Counted from the stretch's first letter, positions 1-8,410 are shown. The stretch is DNA of 37,185 nucleotides from a virus (IMGVR_UViG_3300050032_000062:1-37185); one strand, 5' to 3'. A program made the numbers and translations. Notes: generated by a model not told the origin, from the sequence alone.

Positions 1-114
1 GCAACAGGTTATCTTGAAGCCACAAACAGGTATGACTGCATAAAGATCAGATGTGTGGTTGCAAATGCAGAATGGCAAGTGGTATCTAGTCAAGGCAACA
101 TAACCATCTTTTAA
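1..114 (+). CDS. C-terminal end of a tail-fibre protein (partial)
   Basis: An open frame enters from the left edge and stops at TAA 112-114, giving the last 37 residues of a protein. It ends with WQVVSSQGNITIF, a beta-rich ending often seen in phage tail-fibre and receptor-binding proteins. The next gene follows after 9 bases and is itself a fibre protein, which supports a tail role. The AAGGAG of that gene starts at the stop codon. The start and N-terminal domains lie outside the window. Confidence 0.6.
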   Translation, partial: ATGYLEATNRYDCIKIRCVVANAEWQVVSSQGNITIF

Positions 115-123
115 GGAGATAAC

Positions 124-1143
124 ATGGCTAAAATAAATTCGATAAATAATGCTACAGCTTCGCTGACATCAGATACTAGTCTAACAGCAACTAATGGAGC
201 AATAACGGCAACAAGTGGTAATGTAGTCATATCTAATGGAAATTTAACATTGCCATTTGGTACATCATCTGTTGGTCAAATCACTATGAATGGTGTTCCA
301 TATTTACATGGATCTGGTAATACTACGCAATCCTCAAATTTATTTCTTGGATATAAATCTGGAAATGCAAGTGTAACAGGTACGGAAAACACGGGAATTG
401 GTGGATTAGAGGATGACTCACATCCAGGAGTTTTAGGAAGTTTAAGTTCGGGATCTAGGAATACTGTTGTTGGTGACAGAGCTATGAATGAACTAAGTAC
501 TGGATCAGGGAATAGTGCCTTCGGAATGTGGGCTGGATATCAATGCCTTGGAAGTAATAACGTACTTTTTGGTTACCAATGTGGTTTAAACGGATGCGGA
601 GATCAGAATACTTTAATTGGTGGAAGTTATACTACACCTTATTGGCAAGGTGCTGGAGGAGCATATTCAGGAACAGAAAATAATAACGTATTAATCCAAT
701 CTCCAGGCGTAAATGCTGAATCAAATGTGCTTCGTATAGGACAAGCAACGGGAACTGGAAATGCTGAACTTAATAGTGCATATATTTGTGGTATCTATGG
801 CATAACAGTTACAGGCACACCCGTTCTTATTAGTGCAACTGACCAACTTGGCATAGCAGTATCATCAGCTAAATACAAAAAAGACATCACAGACATGCCG
901 GATATGTCTCAGGTGATCGATAAATTACGACCTGTAACATTCCATTACAAAGACGAGAAACAATCAGCACAGCTCAATTACGGCCTAATAGCTGAAGAAG
1001 TTGAACAAGTATGGCCTGAAATGGTTGCTTATGATAAAGACGGTAACATCTCTACGTTGTACTATCAGTTCTTAGCACCTATTTTGCTTAAAGAGATACA
1101 AGCTCTTAGAAAAGAGATAGAAGAACTTAAAAGGAGAAACTAA
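124..1143 (+). CDS. Short tail fibre with C-terminal S74 intramolecular chaperone
   Basis: This 339-residue protein has a low-complexity beta-rich body (about residues 1-240), full of Gly, Asn, Thr and Ser in repeats such as NTGIGG and NTVVGDRAM, as in trimeric beta-helical fibres. Residues about 248-339 form a peptidase_S74 (endosialidase-type) chaperone: a YKKDI start, an LRPVTFHYK strand, the signature YGLIAEEVEQVWPEMV, and a coiled-coil end. In this family the domain trimerises the fibre and then cuts itself off. The AAGGAG at 113-118 fixes the start. The body matches a single copy of the module repeated in the next gene, so the two genes look like duplicates of different length. Likely role: host recognition at the tail tip. 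Confidence 0.85.
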   Translation: MAKINSINNATASLTSDTSLTATNGAITATSGNVVISNGNLTLPFGTSSVGQITMNGVPYLHGSGNTTQSSNLFLGYKSGNASVTGTENTGIGGLEDDSHPGVLGSLSSGSRNTVVGDRAMNELSTGSGNSAFGMWAGYQCLGSNNVLFGYQCGLNGCGDQNTLIGGSYTTPYWQGAGGAYSGTENNNVLIQSPGVNAESNVLRIGQATGTGNAELNSAYICGIYGITVTGTPVLISATDQLGIAVSSAKYKKDITDMPDMSQVIDKLRPVTFHYKDEKQSAQLNYGLIAEEVEQVWPEMVAYDKDGNISTLYYQFLAPILLKEIQALRKEIEELKRRN

Positions 1144-1144
1144 T

Positions 1145-4100
1145 ATGCCTTTTAATGATTCAGGCCTTAGAGCTTTGGGGGTTAATGCCAAAAACCCCCC
1201 AGATATGACGTGGCATCGTGTTGATCCCACACAAAATGATTACATAATGTTTGATCCTGGGCATTTATGGTATGTAGATTATGGCACCAGTCCAAATACT
1301 TGGTCTTTGTGGTATCTAGCCTCGAAGGCTAACATGATCGCTACATGGCTAAAGATATTTACCGGCACAGGTGGTAATGCCATAACCAACTTAATAGATG
1401 ATAATGGCAATATAGTTACTCCGGATCTAACAACAAATGGAATCACCGTTCATGGTGGTGCTAATATAAACACCGATGGTTCAGTGCCACATATAATTAC
1501 AGTCAATCTAGATACTTCTATATTACAACCTATGACTAATGCGGCTGGAACAACCGGTATATACGCCCTAGGAACAACTGATTACATTACAGATAGATTT
1601 ATGCATGCTTGGGGTACAGCTTCAACGTATCTTGGATATCAAGCAGGTCCTAATCCTAGTCTAGGAGTGGGATCAACAGGAAATGTTGGCATTGGCCTTA
1701 GTGCTTTAACTAATATAACTTCTGCGGGTCATGACAACATAGCAATTGGTCATGGTTCAATGGGTAATTCCATAAGTTCTACAGGATGCGTTTGTGTTGG
1801 TGCAAATGCGGGTTCAGCAATAACAACTTCTTTGGATTGTATTTTTCTTGGTGTAAATGCTGGAAATGTAATAACGACAGGTAGTTATAACATTTTTTTA
1901 AATGCAGGACATACAGTAGACACATTCCCTTTACCAGCAAATACAAGCAATACACTCTACATAGGATCACAAACAGGTACCAATTTATATGAACTTAATG
2001 CTGCTTATATTTGTGGTATTTATAACACAGCATCTGGAGTTGGATACTTGGGAACTGCTCCCAAGATGGTGGCTATTGGATCAGATGACAAGATAACCTC
2101 TTCGCCTAATATATATATGCCATCTACAACAGCAACAACGGGTCAAATTATACAAAATGGATATTGTGTTTGGTCTGACTATGGCACTAATAATCTATTT
2201 ATAGGTGGTGGTGGTAATTTTACAATGAGCGCTTATGCAGGCGAAAATGTGGGCATAGGGCCTAACTGCCTTACGCATCTTGTTGGGACTTCGCCAGGCG
2301 ATGCTGGTGGAAATGTTTGCGTTGGATCATATAGCGGTGATTTTTTGACTGATGGAAATGGGAACACTTTAATTGGACATCAAACCGGAGGTACTTATCT
2401 AACGGGTCTTACAGGTGGTGACAATAATACAATAGTTGGAAGTTCTTGCGGATATAATTATACCGGCAATGAATCTAATAATATTCTTATTGGAGGACTT
2501 GTAGGTGGAACAGTAGGCGAGTCTAATACCTTGCAAATTGGCAATGCAACAGGATCCAGCTTCGGCAATATAAATAAAACATATATTTGTGGTATTAGAA
2601 CTACAACAGCAACTCCACAAGCAAATGCTCTTGTTACATTGGTAGATACCAATGATCTGCTATATGGGTTAACTAATCAAACAATCGGTTATGTGCTAAC
2701 CTCAAATGGCCCATCAAATGCACCAACTTGGCAGATAGCAGGTGGTGGAGGCGGTGGTGGCATAGTAACATTAACTGGTGATACCGGAAGTACAACTGCA
2801 GCATCGACCATTCAAATCGCAGGTGGCAATAATATCACCACATCTGCATCAGGTGGCATTTTAACGGTCAATGTTAGTGGAACGACTAATCATGCTCTCC
2901 AGTGTGGAAACGTTGGCGGTAGCTTAACGTCGTTGGTCGTTGGCACAACCGGCAAGTATTTACGAGCAGCAACAACGGCAAATCCAACTTGGTCTACATT
3001 AACATTGCCTAATACTGTTGCGCTTGGTGATGTTCTAGTAGCCTCATCTACAAACGTAGTTGATGTAGTTAATAATGTTGCTAATGCTGGATATGTGCTT
3101 ACGGTTAATGTTGGAGCGGCACCGTCCTTTCAGGCTCTACCTGCCAGTGCGGTAACTTCTGTTTCTGGTACTACAAACCAAATTACTGTATCGCCAACAA
3201 CTGGAGCAACCGTTGTCTCCCTAGTTACATCACCTACAGTTACTGGCACATGGACAACAACAGCAGGAAATTTATCACTTCCAATAACTTCTAGTACAGC
3301 AGGACAGATTACGCAAGGTGGAAGTTCTATATTTCATACTTATGGACTTAATAATGTATTTATTGGAGATTCATCGGGTAATTTTACCCTTAATCCTATA
3401 GTTGCAGAAGGTAATACAGGCTTAGGTCAATTTACGTTAAATTCTTTAAGTACTGGATCCGCAAATATAGCTGCAGGTAGACAAAGTCTTGGATTGATTA
3501 CGACTGGAACTAATAATGCTGCTTTTGGATATATAGCGGGCTATAATACAACCACTGGATCGTATAATATTTATTTTGGAAGTCAATCAGGATATACCAG
3601 CAACATACCGTTAACCGGAAATTACAATATTTTAATTGGATTTACATCTGGTTCTAATTTCACTGGAGCAGAAAGTTCAAATATTTATATTGGAGCGAAC
3701 CTTATTGGTGTTGCAGGAGAATCTAACACGCTTCGTATAGGAAATGGCGCTGGAACTAGCGATGGTCAAATTAATAAAGTATATATAGCTAATGCATACA
3801 GCAACTATGGTACTGGAAATACATTTATTGGTGAGACAGCAGGTAATTTTACATTTAATACTTTGTACACTAAATACAATACAGGTGTTGGAACTAATTG
3901 TATGCAAGACATAGCGGGAACTATCGGAAGTAATGCATCAAATAATGTAGGTTATGGATATAATTCATTATACGCTCTAACAACTGGTGGAAATAATAGT
4001 GCGTATGGCCAATCTAGTTTAGGATCTTTAACAACAGGAAATTATAATTGTATTTTTGGGCGACTCGCGGCAAGTTCATACATTGGAGCAGAATCAAGTA

Positions 4101-4564
4101 ATATAATTATTGGTTACACTGTTTCGGGTGTTGCTGGTGAAGACAATACACTTCGTATAGGAAATGCAACCGGAGCGAGTACGGGTAATATTAACGCTGC
4201 ATACATAACAGGTATTACAGGAAAAACATCAACGTCGGGCGCAGCCGTTTATTGTAATTCATCCAACAAGCTAGGGACGTCAACATCCTCGATTAGATAT
4301 AAAGAAGATGTAAAGGATATGACTGATACTAGTGATATTATCGCTAAGTTAAGACCGGTTACATTTAAGTTTAAAGAAGATACATTACCTAAGCCATTGC
4401 AGTATGGACTTATAGCAGAAGAAGTTGAGCCTATATGGCCTGAGATGGTTATTTATGGTCCTGATGGATTACCGCAGAATCTGGCTTACCAGTTTCTAGC
4501 TCCTATTTTGCTAAAAGAGATACAGAGCCTAAGAAAAAGGATAGAACAGTTAGAAGCAAGATAA
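1145..4564 (+). CDS. Long modular tail fibre with C-terminal S74 chaperone
   Basis: This 1139-residue fibre starts 1 base after the previous stop, with AAGGAG at 1131-1136. It repeats a module of about 110-250 residues. Each copy has NTxxG-type beta repeats, a GAESSNI or GESN line, and an ending such as NTLRIGNATG followed by INxxYIxGI. Endings are visible near 1945-2030, 2515-2600, 3720-3800 and 4135-4220. A glycine run lies near residues 533-539. The last ~95 residues are an S74 chaperone (RYKEDVKDM, LRPVTFKFK, YGLIAEEVEPIWPEMV, coiled coil). It is the distal gene of the fibre operon and is followed by a strong terminator. The repeat count could vary among relatives. Confidence 0.85.
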   Translation: MPFNDSGLRALGVNAKNPPDMTWHRVDPTQNDYIMFDPGHLWYVDYGTSPNTWSLWYLASKANMIATWLKIFTGTGGNAITNLIDDNGNIVTPDLTTNGITVHGGANINTDGSVPHIITVNLDTSILQPMTNAAGTTGIYALGTTDYITDRFMHAWGTASTYLGYQAGPNPSLGVGSTGNVGIGLSALTNITSAGHDNIAIGHGSMGNSISSTGCVCVGANAGSAITTSLDCIFLGVNAGNVITTGSYNIFLNAGHTVDTFPLPANTSNTLYIGSQTGTNLYELNAAYICGIYNTASGVGYLGTAPKMVAIGSDDKITSSPNIYMPSTTATTGQIIQNGYCVWSDYGTNNLFIGGGGNFTMSAYAGENVGIGPNCLTHLVGTSPGDAGGNVCVGSYSGDFLTDGNGNTLIGHQTGGTYLTGLTGGDNNTIVGSSCGYNYTGNESNNILIGGLVGGTVGESNTLQIGNATGSSFGNINKTYICGIRTTTATPQANALVTLVDTNDLLYGLTNQTIGYVLTSNGPSNAPTWQIAGGGGGGGIVTLTGDTGSTTAASTIQIAGGNNITTSASGGILTVNVSGTTNHALQCGNVGGSLTSLVVGTTGKYLRAATTANPTWSTLTLPNTVALGDVLVASSTNVVDVVNNVANAGYVLTVNVGAAPSFQALPASAVTSVSGTTNQITVSPTTGATVVSLVTSPTVTGTWTTTAGNLSLPITSSTAGQITQGGSSIFHTYGLNNVFIGDSSGNFTLNPIVAEGNTGLGQFTLNSLSTGSANIAAGRQSLGLITTGTNNAAFGYIAGYNTTTGSYNIYFGSQSGYTSNIPLTGNYNILIGFTSGSNFTGAESSNIYIGANLIGVAGESNTLRIGNGAGTSDGQINKVYIANAYSNYGTGNTFIGETAGNFTFNTLYTKYNTGVGTNCMQDIAGTIGSNASNNVGYGYNSLYALTTGGNNSAYGQSSLGSLTTGNYNCIFGRLAASSYIGAESSNIIIGYTVSGVAGEDNTLRIGNATGASTGNINAAYITGITGKTSTSGAAVYCNSSNKLGTSTSSIRYKEDVKDMTDTSDIIAKLRPVTFKFKEDTLPKPLQYGLIAEEVEPIWPEMVIYGPDGLPQNLAYQFLAPILLKEIQSLRKRIEQLEAR

Positions 4565-4613
4565 ACTTCTTTTTTCTCCTACAATAGTCACACCAAGTGG
4601 TGTTCCTATTGAC

Positions 4614-4659
4614 GGGGTATAGCATTAAAACTTACACTAATGTTATACCCCATTTTTTT
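4614..4659 (+). terminator. Rho-independent terminator after the tail-fibre operon
   Basis: A 14-bp stem (4614-4627 with 4638-4651, one G-T pair) has a 10-base loop and is followed by seven T at 4653-4659. It ends the plus-strand fibre transcript and lies at the convergent junction with the minus operon, whose last stop is at 4658. A smaller hairpin (4590-4594 with 4599-4603) precedes it. Confidence 0.9.
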
Positions 4660-4918
4660 ATGTATAAAATGTAACTTTATAGACAGTAATTGGTACAGGA
4701 TCATCGTCAACAAGATCAGCCTCTTCGAAATCATTCATCTCTTTTAGATCTATGGGGCCATCAAGGAAATATCTACCCTTCATCTGTACATCCATCTTGC
4801 CTCTTTTCGGCGCATCATTAGATTTCCCATGGTATTTTTGACAGCCGGTTAAGCTAAAGCAGGCCATAATAAAGACAATGACATATATACCCAACATGAC
4901 TTGTATTAATCTTTTCAT
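4658..4918 (-). CDS. Small phage lipoprotein (possible outer spanin or exclusion protein)
   Basis: The product is an 86-residue predicted lipoprotein. It has a basic start (MKRL), a hydrophobic stretch at residues 5-22, and a lipobox LTGC with the acceptor cysteine at residue 26. A charged, acidic soluble part follows. I chose the ATG at 4918, not the longer frame from 4939, because AGGA lies 6 bases upstream of it and it overlaps the upstream gene by 4 bases. It is the last gene of the minus operon. Small phage lipoproteins are typically outer-membrane spanins or superinfection-exclusion proteins; nothing here separates the two. Confidence 0.7.
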   Translation of the reverse strand: MKRLIQVMLGIYVIVFIMACFSLTGCQKYHGKSNDAPKRGKMDVQMKGRYFLDGPIDLKEMNDFEEADLVDDDPVPITVYKVTFYT

Positions 4919-5181
4919 AGCGCATCCTCTATATCGCACTGCATTACTTCAACAATAGGGTTGGTTAAAATATTATAAGTTGCTAGACAATCTTTGATGA
5001 AAGTTTCATTGCTAAAAGAATCTTTAAAGCAAGCTACAAGAAATGTTCCCATAGTTAACCAGTTGGGATTTTCAGGATCTTTGGAAACTTGAATGAAATA
5101 TTCGCTCTCGTTCCTGTGAATTGTTCCGTAATTCGCTTGAACATGCTTTGTTGGATTATTGTATTTTTCAATGATATCCAT
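4915..5181 (-). CDS. Hypothetical protein, 88 aa
   Basis: I do not recognise this family. The 88-residue product is soluble and acidic, with no signal or membrane segment. It contains an aromatic middle and a likely helical C-terminal half. It starts with AAAGGGG a few bases upstream, overlaps the ligase stop by one base (TAATG) and overlaps the lipoprotein start by 4 bases. It is therefore translationally coupled in the minus operon. Confidence 0.7.
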   Translation of the reverse strand: MDIIEKYNNPTKHVQANYGTIHRNESEYFIQVSKDPENPNWLTMGTFLVACFKDSFSNETFIKDCLATYNILTNPIVEVMQCDIEDAL

Positions 5182-5975
5182 TAATCCCCTTTAAAATCTT
5201 TGACCTTCAATTTCCACATTACTGGACTGGCTTGGTTGTTATTAAATCTAACAAGTGGTTCACTTCTTGCAACTATACCTTCAAGAATGTAATTCGGTGA
5301 TGGTTTAACAATAATTCCGGTACCTGCTGCTGCTATAAATATATTCTTGGGAGTTGTTATAGTATTTGCTCCATACATACCTCTAGGTTTCGATTTAATG
5401 AACGAAATGATCTCGTCTTGAGTCATCATACCAAAATCATGTGGCGTCTCCAATTCTAGCAAATTTGCTAGATGTTTGACTTCTTCTCTTGTTGACCATC
5501 GTCCACCCATATAGACATCAAACAAAATGAAGGATATATCGTTACGGTAAATACCCCCTGATTGTATTCCTGCACCGAAACCTTCACCGAATAGAACGGT
5601 AGAATATACTTCACCATTTATTGGAAAAAGATCTAATTTTGTTTCAAAATGTTTATTCCAAATAAAATCAATTAGTTTTTGGTTTAATTGAGCTTTATTT
5701 GTTCTGCCATGAATTTCAATAGAACATTCAGAGTTAAACATTTTACTAGCTAAATATATATTTTCTTTAGGTTCAAAAGCATTTATTAATGCAGCCTCAG
5801 TTTTATTTTCAGGTTTTCTATATCGATAAATATGGACCCTAACGTTGGTTCCATCTATCTTTTCTTGCACCCTCCATTTGTTGATGGAAGCAAATTCAGG
5901 ACATGAGTAATCACCTTCGATAAAGTTATGATCTTCTGCCCTTTTCCATAGACTGTTTATTTTTGGGTATTCCAT
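5181..5975 (-). CDS. RNA ligase (Rnl2-like nucleotidyltransferase core)
   Basis: The 264-residue protein shows the ordered motifs of ATP-dependent RNA ligases. Motif I is EKIDGTN (K39 would be the adenylated lysine). It is followed by FGEGFG (motif III), FILFDVY (IIIa), LEGIVAR (IV) and MWKLKVKDF (V). It ends right after motif V, so it lacks the extra C-terminal domain of T4 Rnl2. The family seals nicked or broken RNA, often tRNAs cut by host defences. The frame is open to 6050, but I place the start at 5975. AAAGGA lies directly upstream, and the longer version would run through two hairpins (5992-6037). It follows an ERF-type recombinase and starts just after a terminator-like hairpin, so its expression may need read-through. 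Confidence 0.85.
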   Translation of the reverse strand: MEYPKINSLWKRAEDHNFIEGDYSCPEFASINKWRVQEKIDGTNVRVHIYRYRKPENKTEAALINAFEPKENIYLASKMFNSECSIEIHGRTNKAQLNQKLIDFIWNKHFETKLDLFPINGEVYSTVLFGEGFGAGIQSGGIYRNDISFILFDVYMGGRWSTREEVKHLANLLELETPHDFGMMTQDEIISFIKSKPRGMYGANTITTPKNIFIAAAGTGIIVKPSPNYILEGIVARSEPLVRFNNNQASPVMWKLKVKDFKGD

Positions 5976-5985
5976 TTTATCCTTT

Positions 5986-6011
5986 AAAAAAGGGGCCAGC
6001 CTCCTGACCCC
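5986..6011 (-). terminator. Terminator-like hairpin before the RNA ligase
   Basis: Read on the minus strand, an 8-bp GC-rich stem (6004-6011 with 5992-5999) with a 4-base loop is followed by six T (5991-5986). One pair is G-U only in the minus transcript and a mismatch in the plus transcript, which supports minus-strand function. It lies between the recombinase gene and the ligase ribosome binding site. Confidence 0.75.
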
Positions 6012-6019
6012 CGAGAAAG

Positions 6020-6037
6020 TACCCCCAGAAGGAGGTA
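6020..6037 (-). other. Second RNA hairpin upstream of the terminator
   Basis: A 7-bp stem (6020-6026 with 6031-6037, loop of 4) lies directly after the recombinase gene. As with the neighbouring terminator, it pairs fully only in the minus transcript because one position is a G-U wobble. The two tandem hairpins could protect an mRNA end or time expression of the ligase. Confidence 0.5.
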
Positions 6038-6052
6038 TGTAATGAAGCAATG

Positions 6053-6604
6053 TTACTTTTCTGAGCCTGTGTGCAGATTGAAATAAGCACCAAACACATA
6101 TTTTTTCATATAAGTAAGAGACTTGCCATATTCTTGGTTGGGATCTGTATTTGCTTTATAATCAGGTCTTATCTTACAGGTTGAACTTGTCCATTGTCCT
6201 GAGGAATGCCCCAAAACAGAACGTAGATAGTCGCTGTCGCCTTTTTCTATTGGTTCCATACGAAAACTAAGGCCATATTTTGCGATGAATGGCATGGCGA
6301 AATTAGCCAAATCTGTAAGAGTTGCGCAATTACCCCTATTTCCAGTACCTGTTCTTTCAACTCCTTCATCTGAGCCATGCATTTCACCTAGACATTTCCC
6401 TAGAGCGGTTAATAGTTGATCTTGTTCTTTTGATTGTGCTTCTTCAACAAGTATATCTTTAAGTTCATTATTAATTTTCTCAAAAGTAGTTGCTAGATAT
6501 TCAACTTTGGACTTAAGTTGTATATTTTCTTTTGTAAGATCATTTATTACCTGTCTAGCCTTTATATCTTTTACTTCTATTGATTCTTGTACTTGTTCTA
6601 CCAT
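6053..6604 (-). CDS. erf: ERF-family single-strand annealing recombinase
   Basis: The first ~60 of 183 residues are a predicted coiled coil. Residues about 63-180 resemble the ERF core: LLTALGKCLGEM, then TLTDLANFAMPFIAKYGLSF, an SSGQW turn, and QEYGKSLTYMKKYVFGAYFNLHTG, equivalent to the usual GSALTYAKRYAL segment. ERF proteins (P22 Erf) anneal complementary single strands in phage recombination and genome circularisation. The Arg of the usual KRY is KKY here, and the N-terminal coiled coil is extra. It starts with AAGGAAAATTAG before ATG 6604 and directly abuts the upstream gene. The call rests on pattern similarity, so a divergent family is possible. Confidence 0.7.
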   Translation of the reverse strand: MVEQVQESIEVKDIKARQVINDLTKENIQLKSKVEYLATTFEKINNELKDILVEEAQSKEQDQLLTALGKCLGEMHGSDEGVERTGTGNRGNCATLTDLANFAMPFIAKYGLSFRMEPIEKGDSDYLRSVLGHSSGQWTSSTCKIRPDYKANTDPNQEYGKSLTYMKKYVFGAYFNLHTGSEK

Positions 6605-7105
6605 CTAATTTTCCTTACTGAATATTCCCCAGAAGCTTTTGGCATCCTCTGTAGGGTCATAAGTTATTTGATATTGTTTAGCATATATTTTTTGAAGAAC
6701 TGTAAACAACTTTTGCATATGTTCTTCCGGATATAATAATTTCACTCTAAAATCAACTGAGCGCAATGATTCATACATTCCTGACATTTCTACATAGACA
6801 ACCCGTATCTGCTCACGGTTCGCATCCTTGCTGTAAATAGACAACGCTTCTTTGTTTAGTTCTAGTATCTTGTCTACGGTAATAGCTATACGATTATCTA
6901 TGAGTCTTAAAAGCTCAGGTATCTCTAGTTTATCGATGATGTTATTGGTCAGCAATTTGCTGCTAGGTGCATAGATATATGCTTTAAAGAAATCGATGGC
7001 CTTATCTACATTTGATCCACCTTCGGTGTTTCTATTTGAAGCTTCATTTGCTAATAACGGAAAAGTTATCATCATGGTTGAAATTAAGAGTATTTTCTTA
7101 AACAT
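6605..7105 (-). CDS. Exported periplasmic protein of unknown function
   Basis: The 166-residue product begins with a clear signal peptide: MFKK, a hydrophobic core to about residue 17, and probable cleavage near LLA-NEA. The mature part is helical and charged, without cysteines, and I do not recognise its fold. It overlaps the upstream gene by 8 bases and abuts the recombinase downstream. An exported protein in an early-type operon suggests a role in host-envelope modification or exclusion of other phages, but this is inference. Confidence 0.7.
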   Translation of the reverse strand: MFKKILLISTMMITFPLLANEASNRNTEGGSNVDKAIDFFKAYIYAPSSKLLTNNIIDKLEIPELLRLIDNRIAITVDKILELNKEALSIYSKDANREQIRVVYVEMSGMYESLRSVDFRVKLLYPEEHMQKLFTVLQKIYAKQYQITYDPTEDAKSFWGIFSKEN

Positions 7106-7349
7106 TTTTATCTTTCTCTGTTAAGCCGCGAACAAATACTTTGCCTGTCTTTGTATCCATCCACATTGTGCCTGGCATACGGGCTGATAGATCATCAATT
7201 TTCTTATTAAACCCTCGCTCTATTTCAAGATTATGCTTCATTAAGTCATAGTTAATTTTTATTAGTTTCATGTTATATCTCCACATCATTACCATAAAAC
7301 CACAGCTTACAATTGTGGCCACTAGGTGGATTAGAAATATTGAATTCAT
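7098..7349 (-). CDS. Small inner-membrane protein
   Basis: The protein has 83 residues. Residues 4-24 form one membrane helix, followed by a charged helical part and an ending with MWMDTKTGKVFVRGL. The predicted topology is N-out/C-in or the reverse with a cytoplasmic coil. The ATG at 7349 has AGGGGAT upstream and shares one base with the previous stop (TAATG). The partner exported protein follows with an 8-base overlap, so the two may work together at the membrane. Function unknown. Confidence 0.65.
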   Translation of the reverse strand: MNSIFLIHLVATIVSCGFMVMMWRYNMKLIKINYDLMKHNLEIERGFNKKIDDLSARMPGTMWMDTKTGKVFVRGLTEKDKNV

Positions 7350-7540
7350 TAATATCCCCTATCGTGATTTTCGCAATCAACACATTGATAACCACATTTA
7401 CAAGGCCATGCAATATAACCAGATGTTATTTTTTTATCACATTTACAGCAAAAATTTTTATTCTCACTTCTAGTGCCAAGTAGATTGTTTTTAATTTTGT
7501 TTAAAGTGGTGATGATTTCATCCAATTTACTTTCAATCAT
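7349..7540 (-). CDS. Small zinc-ribbon protein
   Basis: The first ~25 of 63 residues are helical. The rest carries paired cysteines (CCKCDKK, CKCGYQCVDCE) typical of a small zinc-binding knuckle or treble clef. It overlaps the upstream gene by 4 bases (ATGA), so it is translationally coupled. It is one of about ten such mini zinc proteins in this window. Target unknown; many phage proteins of this kind bind host RNA polymerase or nucleases. Confidence 0.65.
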   Translation of the reverse strand: MIESKLDEIITTLNKIKNNLLGTRSENKNFCCKCDKKITSGYIAWPCKCGYQCVDCENHDRGY

Positions 7541-7923
7541 TTACATTCCATTCTTATTATCTTGTTGGTTAACTCTTTGGTTAACTCTTCAACTTCATCT
7601 TCCAGTTTCATTATTTTCGAGCTATATGTTAAGGCGTTTTCTTCTAATTCCTTAATACGTGATTCGTAAATGGTAACTTGAGTACACACAGCAATGACAT
7701 CTTCAAGTTTATGTAATCCCAGCCAGAATGTACCATCTTCGTTTATACGAATAGAGACTGAGTCATGTTCATGTTCTTGTTGTTCTGGTGTTAAAGCATC
7801 ATAGCATTCAGTGCATAGATATCTGACACGATTAGGATTAGAACTATTAACTTCAACAAGGGTTTCACCAATTAAAATTTTATGAGTTCGTTCGGTATCT
7901 AGACCGCACTTTCTACAGTTCAT
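7537..7923 (-). CDS. Zinc-finger/coiled-coil protein
   Basis: The 128-residue protein opens with a Zn site (MNCRKCG ... YLCTECYDAL), followed by an acidic middle, and ends with a long coiled coil (about residues 75-125). I chose ATG 7923, not the open frame from 7959, because GGAG sits 7 bases upstream and the start overlaps the previous stop by 11 bases. It is the second consecutive Zn-ribbon gene in the operon. Function unknown; dimerisation through the coil is likely. Confidence 0.65.
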   Translation of the reverse strand: MNCRKCGLDTERTHKILIGETLVEVNSSNPNRVRYLCTECYDALTPEQQEHEHDSVSIRINEDGTFWLGLHKLEDVIAVCTQVTIYESRIKELEENALTYSSKIMKLEDEVEELTKELTNKIIRMECK

Positions 7924-8098
7924 CGCCTCGCTCCATTCTATAAGTTTTATGTTGGGCATCTCTAAAGTCTTGTTTGGTTTTTAATAACAACTCAAGAATA
8001 TGTTCAAGATCACTGCAAGAATACCAGTTGGTATTGTCCAGCTCCATAACATCTAACTTGTCTTTAATAAACTTTATTGCTTCATTTAGATTTTTCAT
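7913..8098 (-). CDS. Hypothetical protein, 61 aa
   Basis: The short protein is charged and helical (MKNLNEAIKFIKDKLDVMEL at the start) and has no known domain. A GGAG sits 9 bases before the ATG at 8098. Both ends overlap neighbours (16 bases upstream with the 24-aa peptide, 11 bases downstream), which supports a real coupled gene. Confidence 0.6.
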   Translation of the reverse strand: MKNLNEAIKFIKDKLDVMELDNTNWYSCSDLEHILELLLKTKQDFRDAQHKTYRMERGDEL

Positions 8099-8156
8099 TG
8101 GCTAATTCTCCGAAAAATAACAAAATTAGTATGATTACGATTAAAAAAACTATCAT
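8082..8156 (-). CDS. 24-aa single-helix membrane peptide
   Basis: This tiny frame begins at ATG 8156, overlapping the previous stop as ATGA. It encodes a peptide that is almost one pure membrane helix (MIVFLIVIILILLFFGEL, then a short charged tail). Its size and the overlaps on both sides match a coupled phage micro-protein. It resembles in design the 25-aa peptide at 29397-29474. A role in membrane disturbance or regulation of a membrane partner is possible. Confidence 0.5.
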   Translation of the reverse strand: MIVFLIVIILILLFFGELANEKSK

Positions 8157-8410
8157 GATTGTTTCTCTTGATTAATCCATTTCGGATAATATTTTTTAAC
8201 ACATGTTTCGCAATAATCCTTTACTAGAGAATAACCACGAGGTAGATACTCATTTGAGTTTCTGGTAATACCCTGGTAGTAATCTGAAATTGCATCAGGT
8301 TGTGGCATATCAACAAAATCGCCTGGCTTTCGGTATTTAGCCGTGCATCTTTCATGACACAAATGACATGTCGCCAGTTCTGCGGGATAAAGCTTATCTA
8401 GGTCAAACAT
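8153..8410 (-). CDS. Small zinc-ribbon protein
   Basis: The 85-residue protein has two cysteine pairs, CHLCHERC near residues 15-22 and YCETC near residues 66-70, the spacing of a zinc ribbon. A GGAG sits 8 bases upstream of ATG 8410. The gene overlaps its upstream neighbour by 8 bases and the following peptide gene by 4. Function unknown; it belongs to the set of mini zinc proteins in this operon. Confidence 0.65.
   Translation of the reverse strand: MFDLDKLYPAELATCHLCHERCTAKYRKPGDFVDMPQPDAISDYYQGITRNSNEYLPRGYSLVKDYCETCVKKYYPKWINQEKQS

Noticed and set aside
5976-6050. 25-residue N-terminal extension of the RNA ligase
   Set aside because: The region forms two hairpins and a T run, and a good ribosome binding site precedes ATG 5975.
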